Source: Mycobacterium sp. OAS707 (GTDB lineage: Bacteria > Actinomycetota > Actinomycetes > Mycobacteriales > Mycobacteriaceae). From it: a stretch of 64,000 bases of DNA. The stretch covers positions 930,001-994,000 of the forward strand of contig NZ_JADBDS010000003.1 of the NCBI RefSeq assembly GCF_014873705.1, in the 5' to 3' direction. The notes beneath the pieces were generated by a model. It was not told where the DNA came from, ran no database searches, and was given only the letters and a program-made list of their open reading frames with translations. Every line of letters begins with the position of its first letter. Position 1 is the stretch's first letter. This document shows positions 10,344 through 21,773 of the stretch, piece after piece. The position numbers and the translations under genes were made by a program.

Positions 10344-11417
10344 TTGCGTATCTTGCTCAAGGCCGCAGGCGCGCTGGCGGCGGTCGTGCTGCTTTCGCTG
10401 TCCCTGACTAACATGCTGTCCCCGGGTTCGAGGCCGCAGAACTACCCGGTGCGCGAGACGGCGGCCGTCGGGTCCCTCGGTTTCGCGGATTCGTGGCTGT
10501 GGTTTTTGTCGCCCGATGACGTCAACCGGCAGCTGGACCTGATGGTGTCGACCGGCGTGCACAACGCCCGCATCCTGATGCCCTGGGCTGCCATCCAGCC
10601 CGCCCCCGACGCGTACGACTGGGGGCAGGCCGACACGATCATCAACGCCGCCAACGCCAGAGGTATCGCGGTCGTCGGGCTGCTCAACTCGACCCCCGGC
10701 TGGGCCACCGGAGGCGGACCGGCCATCTCGAGCCCGCCCGCTGACCCGGCAACATTCGCCAGCTTCGCGGGCACCGTCGCGAGCCACTTCGCGGGCCGGA
10801 TTGCTGCGTACGAGGTCTGGAACGAGGAGAACGCAGTCCAGTTCTGGAACGCCGGACCGGCCGGACCGCAGCCCGACCGATACGCCGACATGCTGAAGGC
10901 CGCCTATCCCGCGATCAAGGGCGGCGATCCTGGTGCGACTGTCGTCATGGGCGGACTCAGCCCCACCATCAACTTCTTCTCGATCACCAAGAACCCGGTC
11001 GACTACCTGAACAACGTCTACGCGGCGGGCGGCGGCGGGTCCTTCGATGCCGTCGCGTTCCACCCGTATCTGTTCACCAGCAACACCGACGCGAGGTTCT
11101 CGACGGGCAAGGTCAACTCGCCGCGCAGTCTGTACGACGGCTTGCGCGGGGCGATGAACGCCAACGGCGACGGTGGAAAGCAGATCTGGGCGACCGAGTT
11201 CGGCGAGGCGACGTCGAAGGTGGACGAAGCCACCCAGGCCGCGTGGATCCAAGACTTCATCACCACCTGGCGCGGACTGCCCGGCGCAGGCCCGGCGTTC
11301 GTGTACACCACTCGCGACCGCAACACCGGCAACGGCAACGCGCAGGACAACTACGGGGTGTACCGCACCGACTGGTCGCCCAAGCCGGCGGCGGACGTGA
11401 TCAAGGGTCTTGCCTGA
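10344..11417 (+). CDS. Secreted or membrane-anchored glycoside hydrolase (cellulase-like fold)
   Basis: A 357-residue protein with an N-terminal signal or anchor (LKAAGALAAVVLLSLSL, residues 5-21) and a TIM-barrel glycosidase domain. The acid/base Glu161 is in VWNEEN (158-163) and the nucleophile Glu285 in WATEFGE (282-288), the arrangement of clan GH-A retaining enzymes; HPYLF at 240-244 is also typical. Related mycobacterial proteins act on cell-envelope polysaccharide such as galactan (recalled, not tested). It starts with TTG, supported by AAGGGGA eight bases upstream. Monocistronic: divergent from DUF417, convergent with mak. Confidence 0.82.
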   Translation: MRILLKAAGALAAVVLLSLSLTNMLSPGSRPQNYPVRETAAVGSLGFADSWLWFLSPDDVNRQLDLMVSTGVHNARILMPWAAIQPAPDAYDWGQADTIINAANARGIAVVGLLNSTPGWATGGGPAISSPPADPATFASFAGTVASHFAGRIAAYEVWNEENAVQFWNAGPAGPQPDRYADMLKAAYPAIKGGDPGATVVMGGLSPTINFFSITKNPVDYLNNVYAAGGGGSFDAVAFHPYLFTSNTDARFSTGKVNSPRSLYDGLRGAMNANGDGGKQIWATEFGEATSKVDEATQAAWIQDFITTWRGLPGAGPAFVYTTRDRNTGNGNAQDNYGVYRTDWSPKPAADVIKGLA

Positions 11418-11426
11418 CGCGACCGC

Positions 11427-12745
11427 CTAAGTCACTATTCGGGCGATCGACTTCAACGGGATCGGCAGCCAGCTGGGCCGGTGCCGCGCCTCGTACGCGG
11501 CCTCATACACCGCCTTGTCGAGTTCGTAGGCTTCGAGAAGATGGCGGGAGTCGCGCGGATCTGCGCCGGTGACTTCGGCGTAGCCCTCGCAGAACGACGC
11601 GGCATTGCGGTCCACCCACTCCCGGGCCCGCGCGGCCAGCTGCCGATCCCGGTCGTCGTCGCCTGCCTGCTCCATCAACCGTTGGTAGGCCGCGTACTCG
11701 AATGACCGCAGCACGCCGGCTACGTCGCGCAGCGGGGAGTCGGGCCTGCGTCGCTCATCGAGCGGCTGGCCGGGTTCGCCCTCGAAGTCGATCAGCAGCC
11801 AACCCTCGGGGGTGCGCAGTACCTGCCCGAGATGCAGGTCGCCGTGCACCCGTTGGACTGTGACCGTTTCCTCCGCGAGCTTGCCGTAGCGCTCCTCGAT
11901 CAGCGATACGTACTCCCGCAGCTCGGGCACCGCCGCGGCTGCAGCCGACAGTCGCTCCAACACGGTCTCGGTGGGGAACAGGATCGTTGACGTGCCGAGT
12001 TGTTCGGCGAGCGTCGCATGCACGGCCGCGACGGCCTCGCCGAGCCGGTACGACTCGCCGGCGAAGTCACCACCGACCTCGTCGGCATACAGGTCGCCCT
12101 CCGCGAACAGGTCACGGGTGCTGGCCGTGGCCATGTCCCATCCTTCGGCGGAGTTGGCGGCGAACTCGGTGACCATGCCGAGCGCGTACGGCTCCCCGGC
12201 GAGCGTCGTCTCATACGAGCCGAGCAGCCGCGCCACATGCTCGTTTCCTGCGCGCGCCAACACGCGATTCAGTTCGATATCCGGATTGATGCCAGGCGTG
12301 ATGCGGCGGAACACCTTGAACACGGCCTGTTCTTCGAAGATCACGCTGGTGTTCGATTGCTCCGCCGCTGACACCCGCGGCGCCGCCTCAACGGGCAGCG
12401 TGACATCGGGCTCGCGAGCGAACCGCACATCGCCGAGCGTTGCCGACGAGTCGACAAGCGACAGAAGGTATTTCGCGTCCGCCGGGTTGTACAGCGCGTC
12501 GTAGGCGGTGCGGTCGTCGTCCGAGCCGATGGTCGCGACCGAGCTGTACTCCTCGATGGGACCCGTATCCCATCGCACGATGACCTGGTATCGCTCGCCC
12601 GGGCCTTCGGCGTAGCCGACGTCGAGCAGCACCAGCTCGAGGTCGTCTCGCAGCGACACCACCAAACCGGGCTCGGCGGACGTCAGTTCGCGGTTGCGTC
12701 CGGCATACCAGCGTTGCTGGACGATCCATTCGTCGAACGGAAGGT

Positions 12746-12749
<4 letters not shown>
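11427..12749 (-). CDS. mak: Maltokinase Mak (Pep2)
   Basis: A 440-residue cytosolic kinase that phosphorylates maltose with ATP to maltose-1-phosphate, the GlgE substrate for alpha-glucan synthesis. The kinase-fold catalytic loop [10 protein letters not shown] is near residue 300 and the metal-binding LIDFEGEPG near 318. N-terminal [17 protein letters not shown] matches the cap domain of mycobacterial maltokinases, and the length is as expected. Its ATG overlaps the treS stop (ATGA), so the two are translationally coupled and the enzymes can form the TreS-Mak complex known in mycobacteria. Convergent with the glycosidase. Confidence 0.95.
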
Positions 12750-14524
<1,775 letters not shown>

Positions 14525-14676
14525 CGATCTTCAAACCTACCCATGTCGAGCGGAATGCAATCGCGCTCAGTCCACCAGTTGAAACCGCAATCAAGTCGGG
14601 TTACGGTTTCGGCGTCCTAGATCCGTCAGCGTGGCGATCTGGCCATCACTGGCGTTTGCGTACGACTAAGAATCGA

Positions 14677-15141
14677 GTGGCCGTGGCTGATTCGACGCCC
14701 AATGATGGTGAAGCTCCAGTAATTGTCGGCATGGCCGACGCGGCGATGCACATGTACTCCGCCGCAATCGACGCGCTTCCCGATGTGCACGACCCGGAGT
14801 ATCCGCACCGCGCAGGCATCATCCTCGCCGGGCTCCGCAAACTTTCGGGTTCGTTGTCTGAGGCCGCCGGGCGCAGCAGGGTCACCCCATCGGTGATCGT
14901 CGCGTTGAGCGGTGTGCGGCACCGGTACGACGAGTTGATGGAGACCGCCGCCCACGGGCCGGGCGCGACGCTGGGTCAGCGACTGTATGTCGCCCGCGGT
15001 CGCGCCAAGCTTTCGACGAAGGAAGCGGCAAACGGTGTGGGGCTGCGCAAGGACCTCATCGAGGCGGTCGAGGCGGAAGAGCCCGCCACCGAAGAAGAGA
15101 CCAGCCGGATCAAGGATCTGATCGCCGCCCTTGGCGGCTGA
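14677..15141 (+). CDS. Small XRE-like helix-turn-helix protein
   Basis: About 154 residues. The C-terminal third reads as an XRE-type DNA-binding domain (LGQRLYVARGRAKLSTKEAANGVGLRKDLIEAVEAEE in pieces, about 103-140). A middle segment, LSGSLSEAAGRSRVTPSVI, could be a second helix-turn-helix. No membrane segment. GTG 14677 and GTG 14683 are both possible starts; the longer in-frame extension to 14422 lies inside divergent treS and is rejected. Ends 6 bp before the convergent secreted-protein gene. Position next to treS allows a regulatory link, but nothing proves it. Confidence 0.72.
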   Translation: MAVADSTPNDGEAPVIVGMADAAMHMYSAAIDALPDVHDPEYPHRAGIILAGLRKLSGSLSEAAGRSRVTPSVIVALSGVRHRYDELMETAAHGPGATLGQRLYVARGRAKLSTKEAANGVGLRKDLIEAVEAEEPATEEETSRIKDLIAALGG

Positions 15142-15147
15142 CGTCGC

Positions 15148-16122
15148 TCAGCGCAGGAACCGCGCGGCGCTCTGCGCGCGGAACATCCGGGCGCTGTTGG
15201 CCTGCCGGTAGCCGATGAACCCGCCGGACAGCGTGAGCACCATCAGTCCGGCGAGGCCCGGCAGTGCCATGAGCGCGAGCTCGCCTGTCGTGGGCTCGCG
15301 TAGATAGCGGGGGTAGCCCAGCCTGGTCGGCTGTCCGCTCGTCGACGACGTCATCGAGATCATCGACGAATTGGCGGGCTCCGTCGTCGGCGGCAGCGAG
15401 CCGCGGATCACCGGCGCCCTGGCTCCGACCGCAGCGACGTCGACGGCGGCCGGCGCGGGGGCCGCAGCGCCTGCCGCCGTGCCAAGCGGAGCAACGGGCG
15501 GGGCCGCGGCAGAAATCGGAATGGGCAGCGGCGCGATCACCAACGGCACCTGCAGCACCGGCGGCTCGGCGGCAACAGCGGCGGACAACGGGTTGTCGCC
15601 ACCGCCTCCTGCGTCCACAACCGGCGGCGACTCCTCCTGCGTTTTGAAGGTGGGACCCGGCGCGGGCGCCGGCGGCTGCGGCTGCGCGGCGGCGAACAAC
15701 TCGGCAAGAGTCGGCACCGGAATGACCAGTGTCGTATAAAAAAGTTCGGGATTCGGCAATCCACTCTGCGGTAGCTCGTCGCGCCTGGGGATGCGCAGGA
15801 TAGGAATGGTCCACGCGCCTTTGAATTTCTTCGTCGCCGACGGCACGCCGTTATTCTTTTTGTCGTCTTCTGCGGTCTTTACGTCGACGCCATCGCGGCC
15901 ATTTCCGAACGTACTGCTCGGCGGCTCGGGATTGCTGGCGCCCGCCGCACCCGAGCCCGAATCGTTGTCGTCAGATTTGCTGGTGACAGCTGCAGCATCG
16001 GCTTCGGCGCTCGCCGCATCGCCGGTGTCCGCGACCGAAATTCCCCCGCTCATCAACAGCCCCGTGCTCAGCACGCCGGCACATGCGAACAAACGCATTG
16101 CCAAACGTGCCACGGCGCTCAC
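15148..16122 (-). CDS. Exported Pro/Ala-rich protein with C-terminal membrane anchor
   Basis: About 324 residues. A signal peptide (LAMRLFACAGVLSTGLLMSGG, cut near ISVADT) is followed by an Asp/Ser/Lys-rich stretch, a KGAWTIPILRIPRRDE block, a long Pro/Ala-rich region (about 125-235), then TTGELALMALPGLAGLMVLTL as a C-terminal helix and a short basic tail. This suggests a protein anchored at the C-terminus and spanning the periplasm through a flexible region. Mycobacterial relatives exist without known function. GTG 16122 begins two or three residues before the signal core. Possibly monocistronic. Confidence 0.72.
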   Translation of the reverse strand: MSAVARLAMRLFACAGVLSTGLLMSGGISVADTGDAASAEADAAAVTSKSDDNDSGSGAAGASNPEPPSSTFGNGRDGVDVKTAEDDKKNNGVPSATKKFKGAWTIPILRIPRRDELPQSGLPNPELFYTTLVIPVPTLAELFAAAQPQPPAPAPGPTFKTQEESPPVVDAGGGGDNPLSAAVAAEPPVLQVPLVIAPLPIPISAAAPPVAPLGTAAGAAAPAPAAVDVAAVGARAPVIRGSLPPTTEPANSSMISMTSSTSGQPTRLGYPRYLREPTTGELALMALPGLAGLMVLTLSGGFIGYRQANSARMFRAQSAARFLR

Positions 16123-16286
16123 CCCCGATGAGAATCGTTGTCCGTGTTGACCATAAGTGGCGTTATTCTCCCACATTCACGCCTTTAGGTAGATGCGAAA
16201 TTCGTGGCCGAATTCGAACGACTATTGGCGGACCACGTCATTTGACCGGAGCTGACGCGAGGGCTCGCCGGTCGGGTGGGATTGGG

Positions 16287-16298
16287 TATCGTGCCGAC
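16287..16298 (+). promoter_or_regulatory. -10 box giving a leaderless transcript
   Basis: TATCGT at 16287-16292 is followed by six bases and then GTG at 16299, the spacing expected if transcription starts on the G of the start codon. Confidence 0.4.
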
Positions 16299-17099
16299 GT
16301 GGCGTCCCGTGATCACGGGGACCCGGGCGATGCGCCTTCGGTCCCTCCCCCGCTTACCGCCGTCGCGAATGCGGACCGCCCGTCGGCGGCCGAGGAGGCT
16401 CGCACGATCGCGGCGTCGACCAATACGGGCACACTGGCGACGCTGACCGCCGACGGCGATCCGTGGGCGTCGTTCGTCACCTACGGACTGCTGGGCGGTG
16501 CCCCGGTGCTGTGCGTGTCGAATCTGGCCGAGCACGGCCGAAACCTTGCCGCAGACCCCCGGGCGAGCATCGCGATCGTGGCGCCCCAGCGCGAGTCCGA
16601 TCCGCTGGCCAGCGGACGCGTCACGTTGGCAGGCGTCGTCGAGGCACCGACCGGCGACGAACGCGTGGCCGCCCGTGAGGCGCACCTGTCGGCCGTCGCA
16701 GCGGCGAAGTACTACATCGACTACAGCGACTTCTCCCTGTGGGTGCTGCGGGTGCGACGGGTGCGCTGGGTCGGTGGGTACGGGCGAATGGACTCGGCGA
16801 GCGGAGAGGACTACGCCGCTGCCGCGCCCGACCCCGTGTCACCGCATGCGGACGGGGCGATCGTTCATCTGAACAACGACCACGCCGACGCATTGGTCGC
16901 GATGGCCCGGGCATTCGGCGGATACCCGGACACCACCACGGCCACCTGCACAGGTGCCGACCGCTACGGGCTCGACCTGCGGGTGCTCACCGAGCGCGGC
17001 GTCGCCTACACCCGCATCGGCTATGCCAGCCCCATCGACTCGATCGACGAATTGCGTTCGGCCACGGTCGAGTTGACGCATCGCGCTCGGCAGGCCTGA
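16299..17099 (+). CDS. DUF2470 / pyridoxamine-oxidase-like fold protein (HugZ-like)
   Basis: A 266-residue soluble protein in two parts. Residues 20-165 form a split-barrel flavin-reductase or haem-binding fold (TGTLATLTADGDPWASFVTYG, SNLAEHGRNLAADPRASI, RVTLAGVVEAP). Residues 175-262 form a DUF2470 domain (IVHLNNDHADALVAMARAFGG, GLDLRV). Such two-domain proteins include haem-degrading HugZ types and plant/bacterial haem-binding proteins; a haem or iron role is plausible but not shown. GTG 16299 is supported by the -10 box above. The PRPP transferase gene follows after 15 bp and has its own -10 box. Confidence 0.8.
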   Translation: MASRDHGDPGDAPSVPPPLTAVANADRPSAAEEARTIAASTNTGTLATLTADGDPWASFVTYGLLGGAPVLCVSNLAEHGRNLAADPRASIAIVAPQRESDPLASGRVTLAGVVEAPTGDERVAAREAHLSAVAAAKYYIDYSDFSLWVLRVRRVRWVGGYGRMDSASGEDYAAAAPDPVSPHADGAIVHLNNDHADALVAMARAFGGYPDTTTATCTGADRYGLDLRVLTERGVAYTRIGYASPIDSIDELRSATVELTHRARQA

Positions 17100-17114
17100 A
17101 ATAGGCTCTCGACT

Positions 17115-17690
17115 ATGTCTGTCACCGACCGCCCGGACACCTGGCAAGCCGCCTTCGATCTCATCCGCACGCGCGGCTACGAACATCGCGAGGAACCGTT
17201 CCGGCTGGCCAGCGGACAGCTGAGCCACGACTACATCGACGGCAAGTACGCGATCGACAACGGAGAGCGGCTGGCGATCGTCAGCCGCGCGGTCGCCGAG
17301 CTCGCGACGATGAACGGAATCGAGTTCGACGCAGTCGGCGGCTTGACGATGGGCGCCGACCCGCTGGCGCACGGCGTCGCGATGGTCACCGGCAAGGCGT
17401 GGTTCTCGGTGCGCAAGGAGCAGAAGCAGCGCGGCCGCGAACAGTGGATCGAAGGCACTCGGCTAGAGCCAGGCACACGAGTGTTGTTGGTCGACGACGT
17501 GATCAGCACCGGCGGCTCAACGGAGAAGGCGCTCGAGCGCGTGACCGCGGTGGGCGCCGTCGTCACGGGTGTGATCCCGATGGTGGACCGCGGAGACGTC
17601 GCGACCAAGCGTTTCGCCGCGCGGGGCGTACCGTTTGTCGCGCTTGTCACCTATCGCGATCTCGGCATCGAACCGGTCAAGGACGTGTGA
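17115..17690 (+). CDS. Orotate-phosphoribosyltransferase-type enzyme
   Basis: A 191-residue type I phosphoribosyltransferase. The PRPP loop VLLVDDVISTGGST is at 123-136, preceded by a flexible-loop lysine-rich segment (RKEQKQRGREQ, 100-110) and an N-terminal FRLASGQLSHDYIDGK segment like PyrE. It would join orotate or a related base to PRPP. A second pyrE elsewhere is likely, as mycobacteria keep one in another context, so this may be a paralogue. TAGGCT at 17102-17107 sits seven bases before the ATG. An inverted repeat follows the gene. Confidence 0.8.
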   Translation: MSVTDRPDTWQAAFDLIRTRGYEHREEPFRLASGQLSHDYIDGKYAIDNGERLAIVSRAVAELATMNGIEFDAVGGLTMGADPLAHGVAMVTGKAWFSVRKEQKQRGREQWIEGTRLEPGTRVLLVDDVISTGGSTEKALERVTAVGAVVTGVIPMVDRGDVATKRFAARGVPFVALVTYRDLGIEPVKDV

Positions 17691-17695
17691 CTAGT

Positions 17696-17760
17696 GCGTC
17701 CAGCGGCCACTTAATGCACGAGTTTCACCGAATCGCGTGACATAACTGGCCACTCGACGC
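17696..17760. terminator. Long imperfect inverted repeat between convergent genes
   Basis: GCGTCCAGCGGCCACTTA (17696-17713) pairs with TAACTGGCCACTCGACGC (17743-17760) at 15 of 18 positions, with a 29-base loop; CTAG flanks both sides. It fills the gap between two convergent stop codons, so a bidirectional terminator is likely. No U-tract is present. A mobile or repeated palindrome is an alternative. Confidence 0.4.
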
Positions 17761-17766
17761 GGCTAG

Positions 17767-18810
17767 CTAGGCGGCGTCCACGACGAGCACACCGCTGGGT
17801 TCGACGCCGACGCTCACCGCGTCGCCGGGCGAGAACACCCGCGCCGCCGAACTGGCCATCTGGGCGCTGATCACCGAGCCGTCGGGCAGCGCGCAGTACA
17901 CCCGTGAGATCGGGCCGAGGAAGGCGACCGAGGTGATCGTCGACGTTCCCGACGAGTCGGGTGACACCGTGACGGACTCCGGGCGCACCATCGCCAAGCC
18001 TGATCCCGACGCGATCGAGCCAGGCAGCGTCGGCACCGATGCTCCGAGCACACGGGCCTGGCCGCCCGAAACCTCAGCTGGCACTTTGTTGTTCAGCCCG
18101 ACGAACTCGGCGACGAACGGCGTCGCGGGGTTGGCGTAGAGATCGGCAGGCGCCGCCAGTTGTTCGAGCTTGCCCTGGCTCATCACGCCGACCCGATCGG
18201 CGACGGCCAGCGCTTCCTCCTGGTCGTGGGTGACGAACAGCGTCGTCGTGCCGACTTCCAGTTGGACGCGCCGGATCTCGTCGCGCAGTTGGCTGCGCAC
18301 CTTGGCATCCAGCGCCGACAACGGCTCGTCGAGTAGCAGCACGCGAGGCTGGATCGCAAGCGCCCGTGCCAGTGCGACGCGCTGCTGTTGGCCGCCGGAC
18401 AGTTCGCTGGCGTATTTGTGTTTGTGTGCCGACAGTCCGACCAGATCCAACATGTCCGCGGCCTGAGATGTGCGTTCGCCCTTGGCCTTTCCGCGCATCT
18501 TCAGCCCGAAGGCGACGTTGTCGAGCACCGTGAGGTGCGGGAAGAGGCTGTAGGCCTGGAACACCATGCCCATGTCGCGTTTGTTGGCAGGCACCTTGCT
18601 GACGTCCTGACCGCCGACCGATACCGTGCCCGACGTGGCTTCGTCGAGGCCGGCCAGGATGCGCAGCGCGGTCGTCTTACCGCAACCGGACGGTCCGAGC
18701 AGCGCGACGAGTTCGCCGGGCTCGATGTGCAGGGTGAGCCCGTCGAGCGCCTTCACCGTGCCGTAGACACGGGTGAGCTCGTTGAGTTCGACGGCGACTC
18801 CACTTGTCAT
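17767..18810 (-). CDS. ABC importer ATP-binding protein
   Basis: A 347-residue ATPase of the Pot/Afu/Phn importer group. Walker A is GPSGCGKT near 38-45, Q-loop near 85, signature LSGGQQQR near 138-145, Walker B VLLLDEPLSAL near 157-167, switch His in VTHDQEEA. The C-terminal 110 residues form a TOBE-type domain (NKVPAEVSGGQARVL, AMVRPESVTVS), which often senses substrate. Last gene of a four-gene operon (binding protein, two permeases, ATPase); its ATG overlaps the preceding stop by 4 bp. Confidence 0.9.
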   Translation of the reverse strand: MTSGVAVELNELTRVYGTVKALDGLTLHIEPGELVALLGPSGCGKTTALRILAGLDEATSGTVSVGGQDVSKVPANKRDMGMVFQAYSLFPHLTVLDNVAFGLKMRGKAKGERTSQAADMLDLVGLSAHKHKYASELSGGQQQRVALARALAIQPRVLLLDEPLSALDAKVRSQLRDEIRRVQLEVGTTTLFVTHDQEEALAVADRVGVMSQGKLEQLAAPADLYANPATPFVAEFVGLNNKVPAEVSGGQARVLGASVPTLPGSIASGSGLAMVRPESVTVSPDSSGTSTITSVAFLGPISRVYCALPDGSVISAQMASSAARVFSPGDAVSVGVEPSGVLVVDAA

Positions 18811-19619
18811 TCAGTAACTCCCGTCGGTGTGGGGACCGCGGCGTCCAGCGCGGTGGCCCTGCGGCGGCCGCGCGTGACCAACGACAGCACGAGCAGCAGG
18901 ACGAAGCCGAACAGCAGCACGGCCAGCGATGCGGCCACCGATGTGGGGCCGTCGGTCTTGCCGATCTGGACGATCTGCACCTGCAGCGTCTGATACCCGG
19001 ACAGCGAAGCGATCGTGAACTCGCCGAGTACCACCGCGATGGAAATGAATGCGGCAGAAAGGATTCCGGACCAGATATTGGGCACCACAACCCGCAGAAT
19101 CGTCGTAGCCCAGCCGGCGCCCAGCGAGCGCGCCGCCTCGGCCAGGGTCTTGAGGTCGATGGACGCCAGCGCCGCATCGATGGCCCGGTACGCGAACGGC
19201 AGCACCAGCACGACGTAGACGAACGTCAATGTCAGCGCCGATTCGCCGAGGAAGTACGTCACCCACAGATACACGTTGCGCAGTCCGACAACGATCACCA
19301 ACGCCGGGATTGTCAACGGCAGCAGACACAGAAACTCGACGAAGCCCTTGGCCCACGGCGTGCGCAGCCGCACCCAGATCATCGTCGGCACCAATATGAG
19401 CAGCATCGCCACCACGGTGAAAACCGCAAGCAGCAAAGAGATCACGATCGCGGAGTACAGCGCATCGTCGGCGATGAGGTTCTGCCACGCCCGCAAGGTC
19501 CGCCCACCGGAGATCAGGTTGCGCGTCGAGAAGTCGGCCATCGCGTACAGCGGGAACAAGAAGAACAGCCCGAACGCCAGCCACAGCACCGCGCGCACGA
19601 TGCGCGTCATCGCAGCCAC
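18807..19619 (-). CDS. ABC importer permease (second)
   Basis: A 270-residue inner-membrane protein with six helices. The cytoplasmic EAA loop that docks on the ATPase is EAARSLGAGWATTILRVVVPNI, around residues 160-182. Typical of the PotC/PhnV class. It overlaps the first permease by 13 bp and the ATPase by 4 bp, so the operon is translated in tandem. Confidence 0.88.
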   Translation of the reverse strand: MAAMTRIVRAVLWLAFGLFFLFPLYAMADFSTRNLISGGRTLRAWQNLIADDALYSAIVISLLLAVFTVVAMLLILVPTMIWVRLRTPWAKGFVEFLCLLPLTIPALVIVVGLRNVYLWVTYFLGESALTLTFVYVVLVLPFAYRAIDAALASIDLKTLAEAARSLGAGWATTILRVVVPNIWSGILSAAFISIAVVLGEFTIASLSGYQTLQVQIVQIGKTDGPTSVAASLAVLLFGFVLLLVLSLVTRGRRRATALDAAVPTPTGVTE

Positions 19620-20449
19620 CTCGCGGTGCGTCGAACCAGTGCGTTGTAGGCCACCATCACCGCCGCGACCACGACGATCATCTCGAGTGCCAGCGCGTAG
19701 GCGAAGCCGGACTGGCCCAGCACCACCTCACTGGTCAACGCGGACCGGATCAGCAGCGGCACGATCGGGCTGCCTTGGCTGACCAGTGCGGCCGCCGTCG
19801 CGTACGCCGCAAAGGCGTTGGCGAACAACAGCAGCGCCGATCCGAGAAACGCCGGCGTCAGCAGCGGCACCGCGACCTCGCGCCAATAGCGCCACGTCGA
19901 GGCGCCGAGGCTGACCGCGGCCTCACGCCACTGATCGCGCAGCCCTTCGAGCGCGGGCACGAAAACGATCACCATCAACGGGATCTGGAAATACGTGTAG
20001 ACCAGGATCAGACCGGTCAGGCTGTACAGCCAGCCCGACCCTGCGAGGTTCCAGCCGAAGACCTGCTGCACCCACAAGGTCAGCACACCGTTGAGACCGA
20101 CAGTCGCCAAAAACGCGAATGCCAGTGCGACGCCGCCGAACTGGGCCAGCACGCTGCACAACGAGATCACCGCGCGGCGCACCATCGACGTCGGCGGGCT
20201 GCTCACGATCAGCCACGCCAGCACCGCGCCGAGCACCGCCCCGATGAGCGCCGTGCTCCCGGAAAGCAGCACGCTCTGCCACAGTGCCGCCAGCGCCGTC
20301 GATGAGAACAGCGCCTGGATGCGCGCCAGCGAGAACTGCCCGTCGGCGAAAAACGCGCTGCCGATCACCGTCACGGTCGGGATGATCAGAAAGATCACCA
20401 CCACCGCGAGGAACGGCAGCAGCGGCAGCCCGTCCCTCAGCTTGCGCAC
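19607..20449 (-). CDS. ABC importer permease (first)
   Basis: A 280-residue permease with six helices, of the PotB/PhnU class. The EAA loop is EAAVSLGASTWRYWREVAVPLL, near 183-205. It starts 1 bp after the binding-protein stop and overlaps the next permease. The two permeases differ in sequence, so they form a heterodimeric channel, as usual in this importer group. Confidence 0.88.
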   Translation of the reverse strand: MRKLRDGLPLLPFLAVVVIFLIIPTVTVIGSAFFADGQFSLARIQALFSSTALAALWQSVLLSGSTALIGAVLGAVLAWLIVSSPPTSMVRRAVISLCSVLAQFGGVALAFAFLATVGLNGVLTLWVQQVFGWNLAGSGWLYSLTGLILVYTYFQIPLMVIVFVPALEGLRDQWREAAVSLGASTWRYWREVAVPLLTPAFLGSALLLFANAFAAYATAAALVSQGSPIVPLLIRSALTSEVVLGQSGFAYALALEMIVVVAAVMVAYNALVRRTARWLR

Positions 20450-20450
20450 G

Positions 20451-21578
20451 TCAGCCGATCGCCTTCGCCCAGTTCTCCGACAGGTACTTGGTGGCCTTGC
20501 TGGTCTGATCGGGGGACGGCACAGTCACCGGGCCATCGATGACCGGGATCTTGCTCGTGACCGCCTTGTCCATCGTGCCGGCCTGCAGCATCTGGTCGGC
20601 GCGCACCGGCCGCACCCCGCCTGCGGCGAACAGGTTCTGGCCCTCGTCGCTGTAGAGGAACTCCTGCCACAACCGGGCGGCCGCGGGATGCGGGGCGTCC
20701 TTGTTGATGGCCTGGTAGTAGTAGCCGGCGACCACACCGTTGTTGGGAACCAGGACCTGCCAGCTGGGCAGCTTCGCGGTGGTCGCGGCGTTCAGGTAGT
20801 TCCAGTCGATCACCACAGGCGTCTGCCCGGACTCGATGGTGGCCGGAGTGGGGTCCACGGGCAGGAAGTTGCCCGCCTCCTTGAGCTTGCGGAAGAACTC
20901 GACGCCGGGAGCGATGTTGTCGGCCGAACCGCCTTGCGATAACGCGACCATCAGCACACCGGAGAACGCGGCGCCTGCCTGGGTGGGATCACCGTTGAGC
21001 GCGACCTTGCCCTTGTATTCGGGCTTGAGAAGGTCGTTCACGCTCGTGACCGGCGGCACCTTGGCGGTGTCGAATCCGATCGACATGTAGCCGCCGTAGT
21101 CGTTCACCCAAGTGCCGCTCGGATCCTTGTACGCCTGCGGGATGTCGTCGAACGTCGCGACCTTGTACGGCGCGAATGTCGCAGTGTTGGCGAGCGCGAC
21201 TGACTGGCCGAGGTCGAAGACGTCGGGTGCTGAGCTCTTGCCCTTCTGCTGGTTGGCCGCGTTGATCTCGTCCTGGCTGGCCGCGTCGGGCTGCGCGGAG
21301 TTGACCTTGATGCCGTACTTGTCACCGAAGGCCTTGATGATCGCGCCGTAGTTGGCCCAATCCGGGGGCAGCGCAATCACATTGAGCTCGCCCTCCTTCT
21401 TGGCCGCCGCGACGAGGGCATCCATCCCGCCGACGTCCGCGGCGGACTTCGCCTCGCTGATCTTCACGCCGTTGGCCGACTCGCCGCCGGAGTTGTCTTT
21501 CTGCGGCGGCGCACAGCCGATCAAGCTCGCGAAGACGAGAGCCGATGCGGCGGAGACTGCCAGGAGGGACTTGTTCAT
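20451..21578 (-). CDS. ABC importer substrate-binding lipoprotein
   Basis: A 375-residue type II periplasmic-binding protein anchored as a lipoprotein: the lipobox SLIGC places the lipidated Cys at about residue 22. The mature part has the two-lobe pattern of iron, polyamine or phosphonate binders (LNVIALPPDWANYGAI, PDVFDLGQS, WVNDYGGYMSIGFD, LLKPEYKGKVAL). The substrate cannot be told from sequence; Tyr-rich clusters (GGYMSIGFD, AGYYYQA) do not decide between iron and organic ligands. ATG 21578 is preceded by GGAAGG. First gene of the operon; divergent from 21774. Confidence 0.85.
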   Translation of the reverse strand: MNKSLLAVSAASALVFASLIGCAPPQKDNSGGESANGVKISEAKSAADVGGMDALVAAAKKEGELNVIALPPDWANYGAIIKAFGDKYGIKVNSAQPDAASQDEINAANQQKGKSSAPDVFDLGQSVALANTATFAPYKVATFDDIPQAYKDPSGTWVNDYGGYMSIGFDTAKVPPVTSVNDLLKPEYKGKVALNGDPTQAGAAFSGVLMVALSQGGSADNIAPGVEFFRKLKEAGNFLPVDPTPATIESGQTPVVIDWNYLNAATTAKLPSWQVLVPNNGVVAGYYYQAINKDAPHPAAARLWQEFLYSDEGQNLFAAGGVRPVRADQMLQAGTMDKAVTSKIPVIDGPVTVPSPDQTSKATKYLSENWAKAIG

Positions 21579-21773
21579 TGGCGAAACCTTCCGATGGGTA
21601 GGAAACGGCACGATGGCGCGGCGGCAACGGCGGCTGATCTACGCGGTGAATGAAGATCCAACAGGCGACCGAACCCTATCGTGGCTGCGACGATGCCGGT
21701 GCAAGTTCTTTCAGACTGCGTCCGATTCCAGCCGGCTGCCCATTTGCCCTGGTACGGGCGTTAGCATCTCTAT

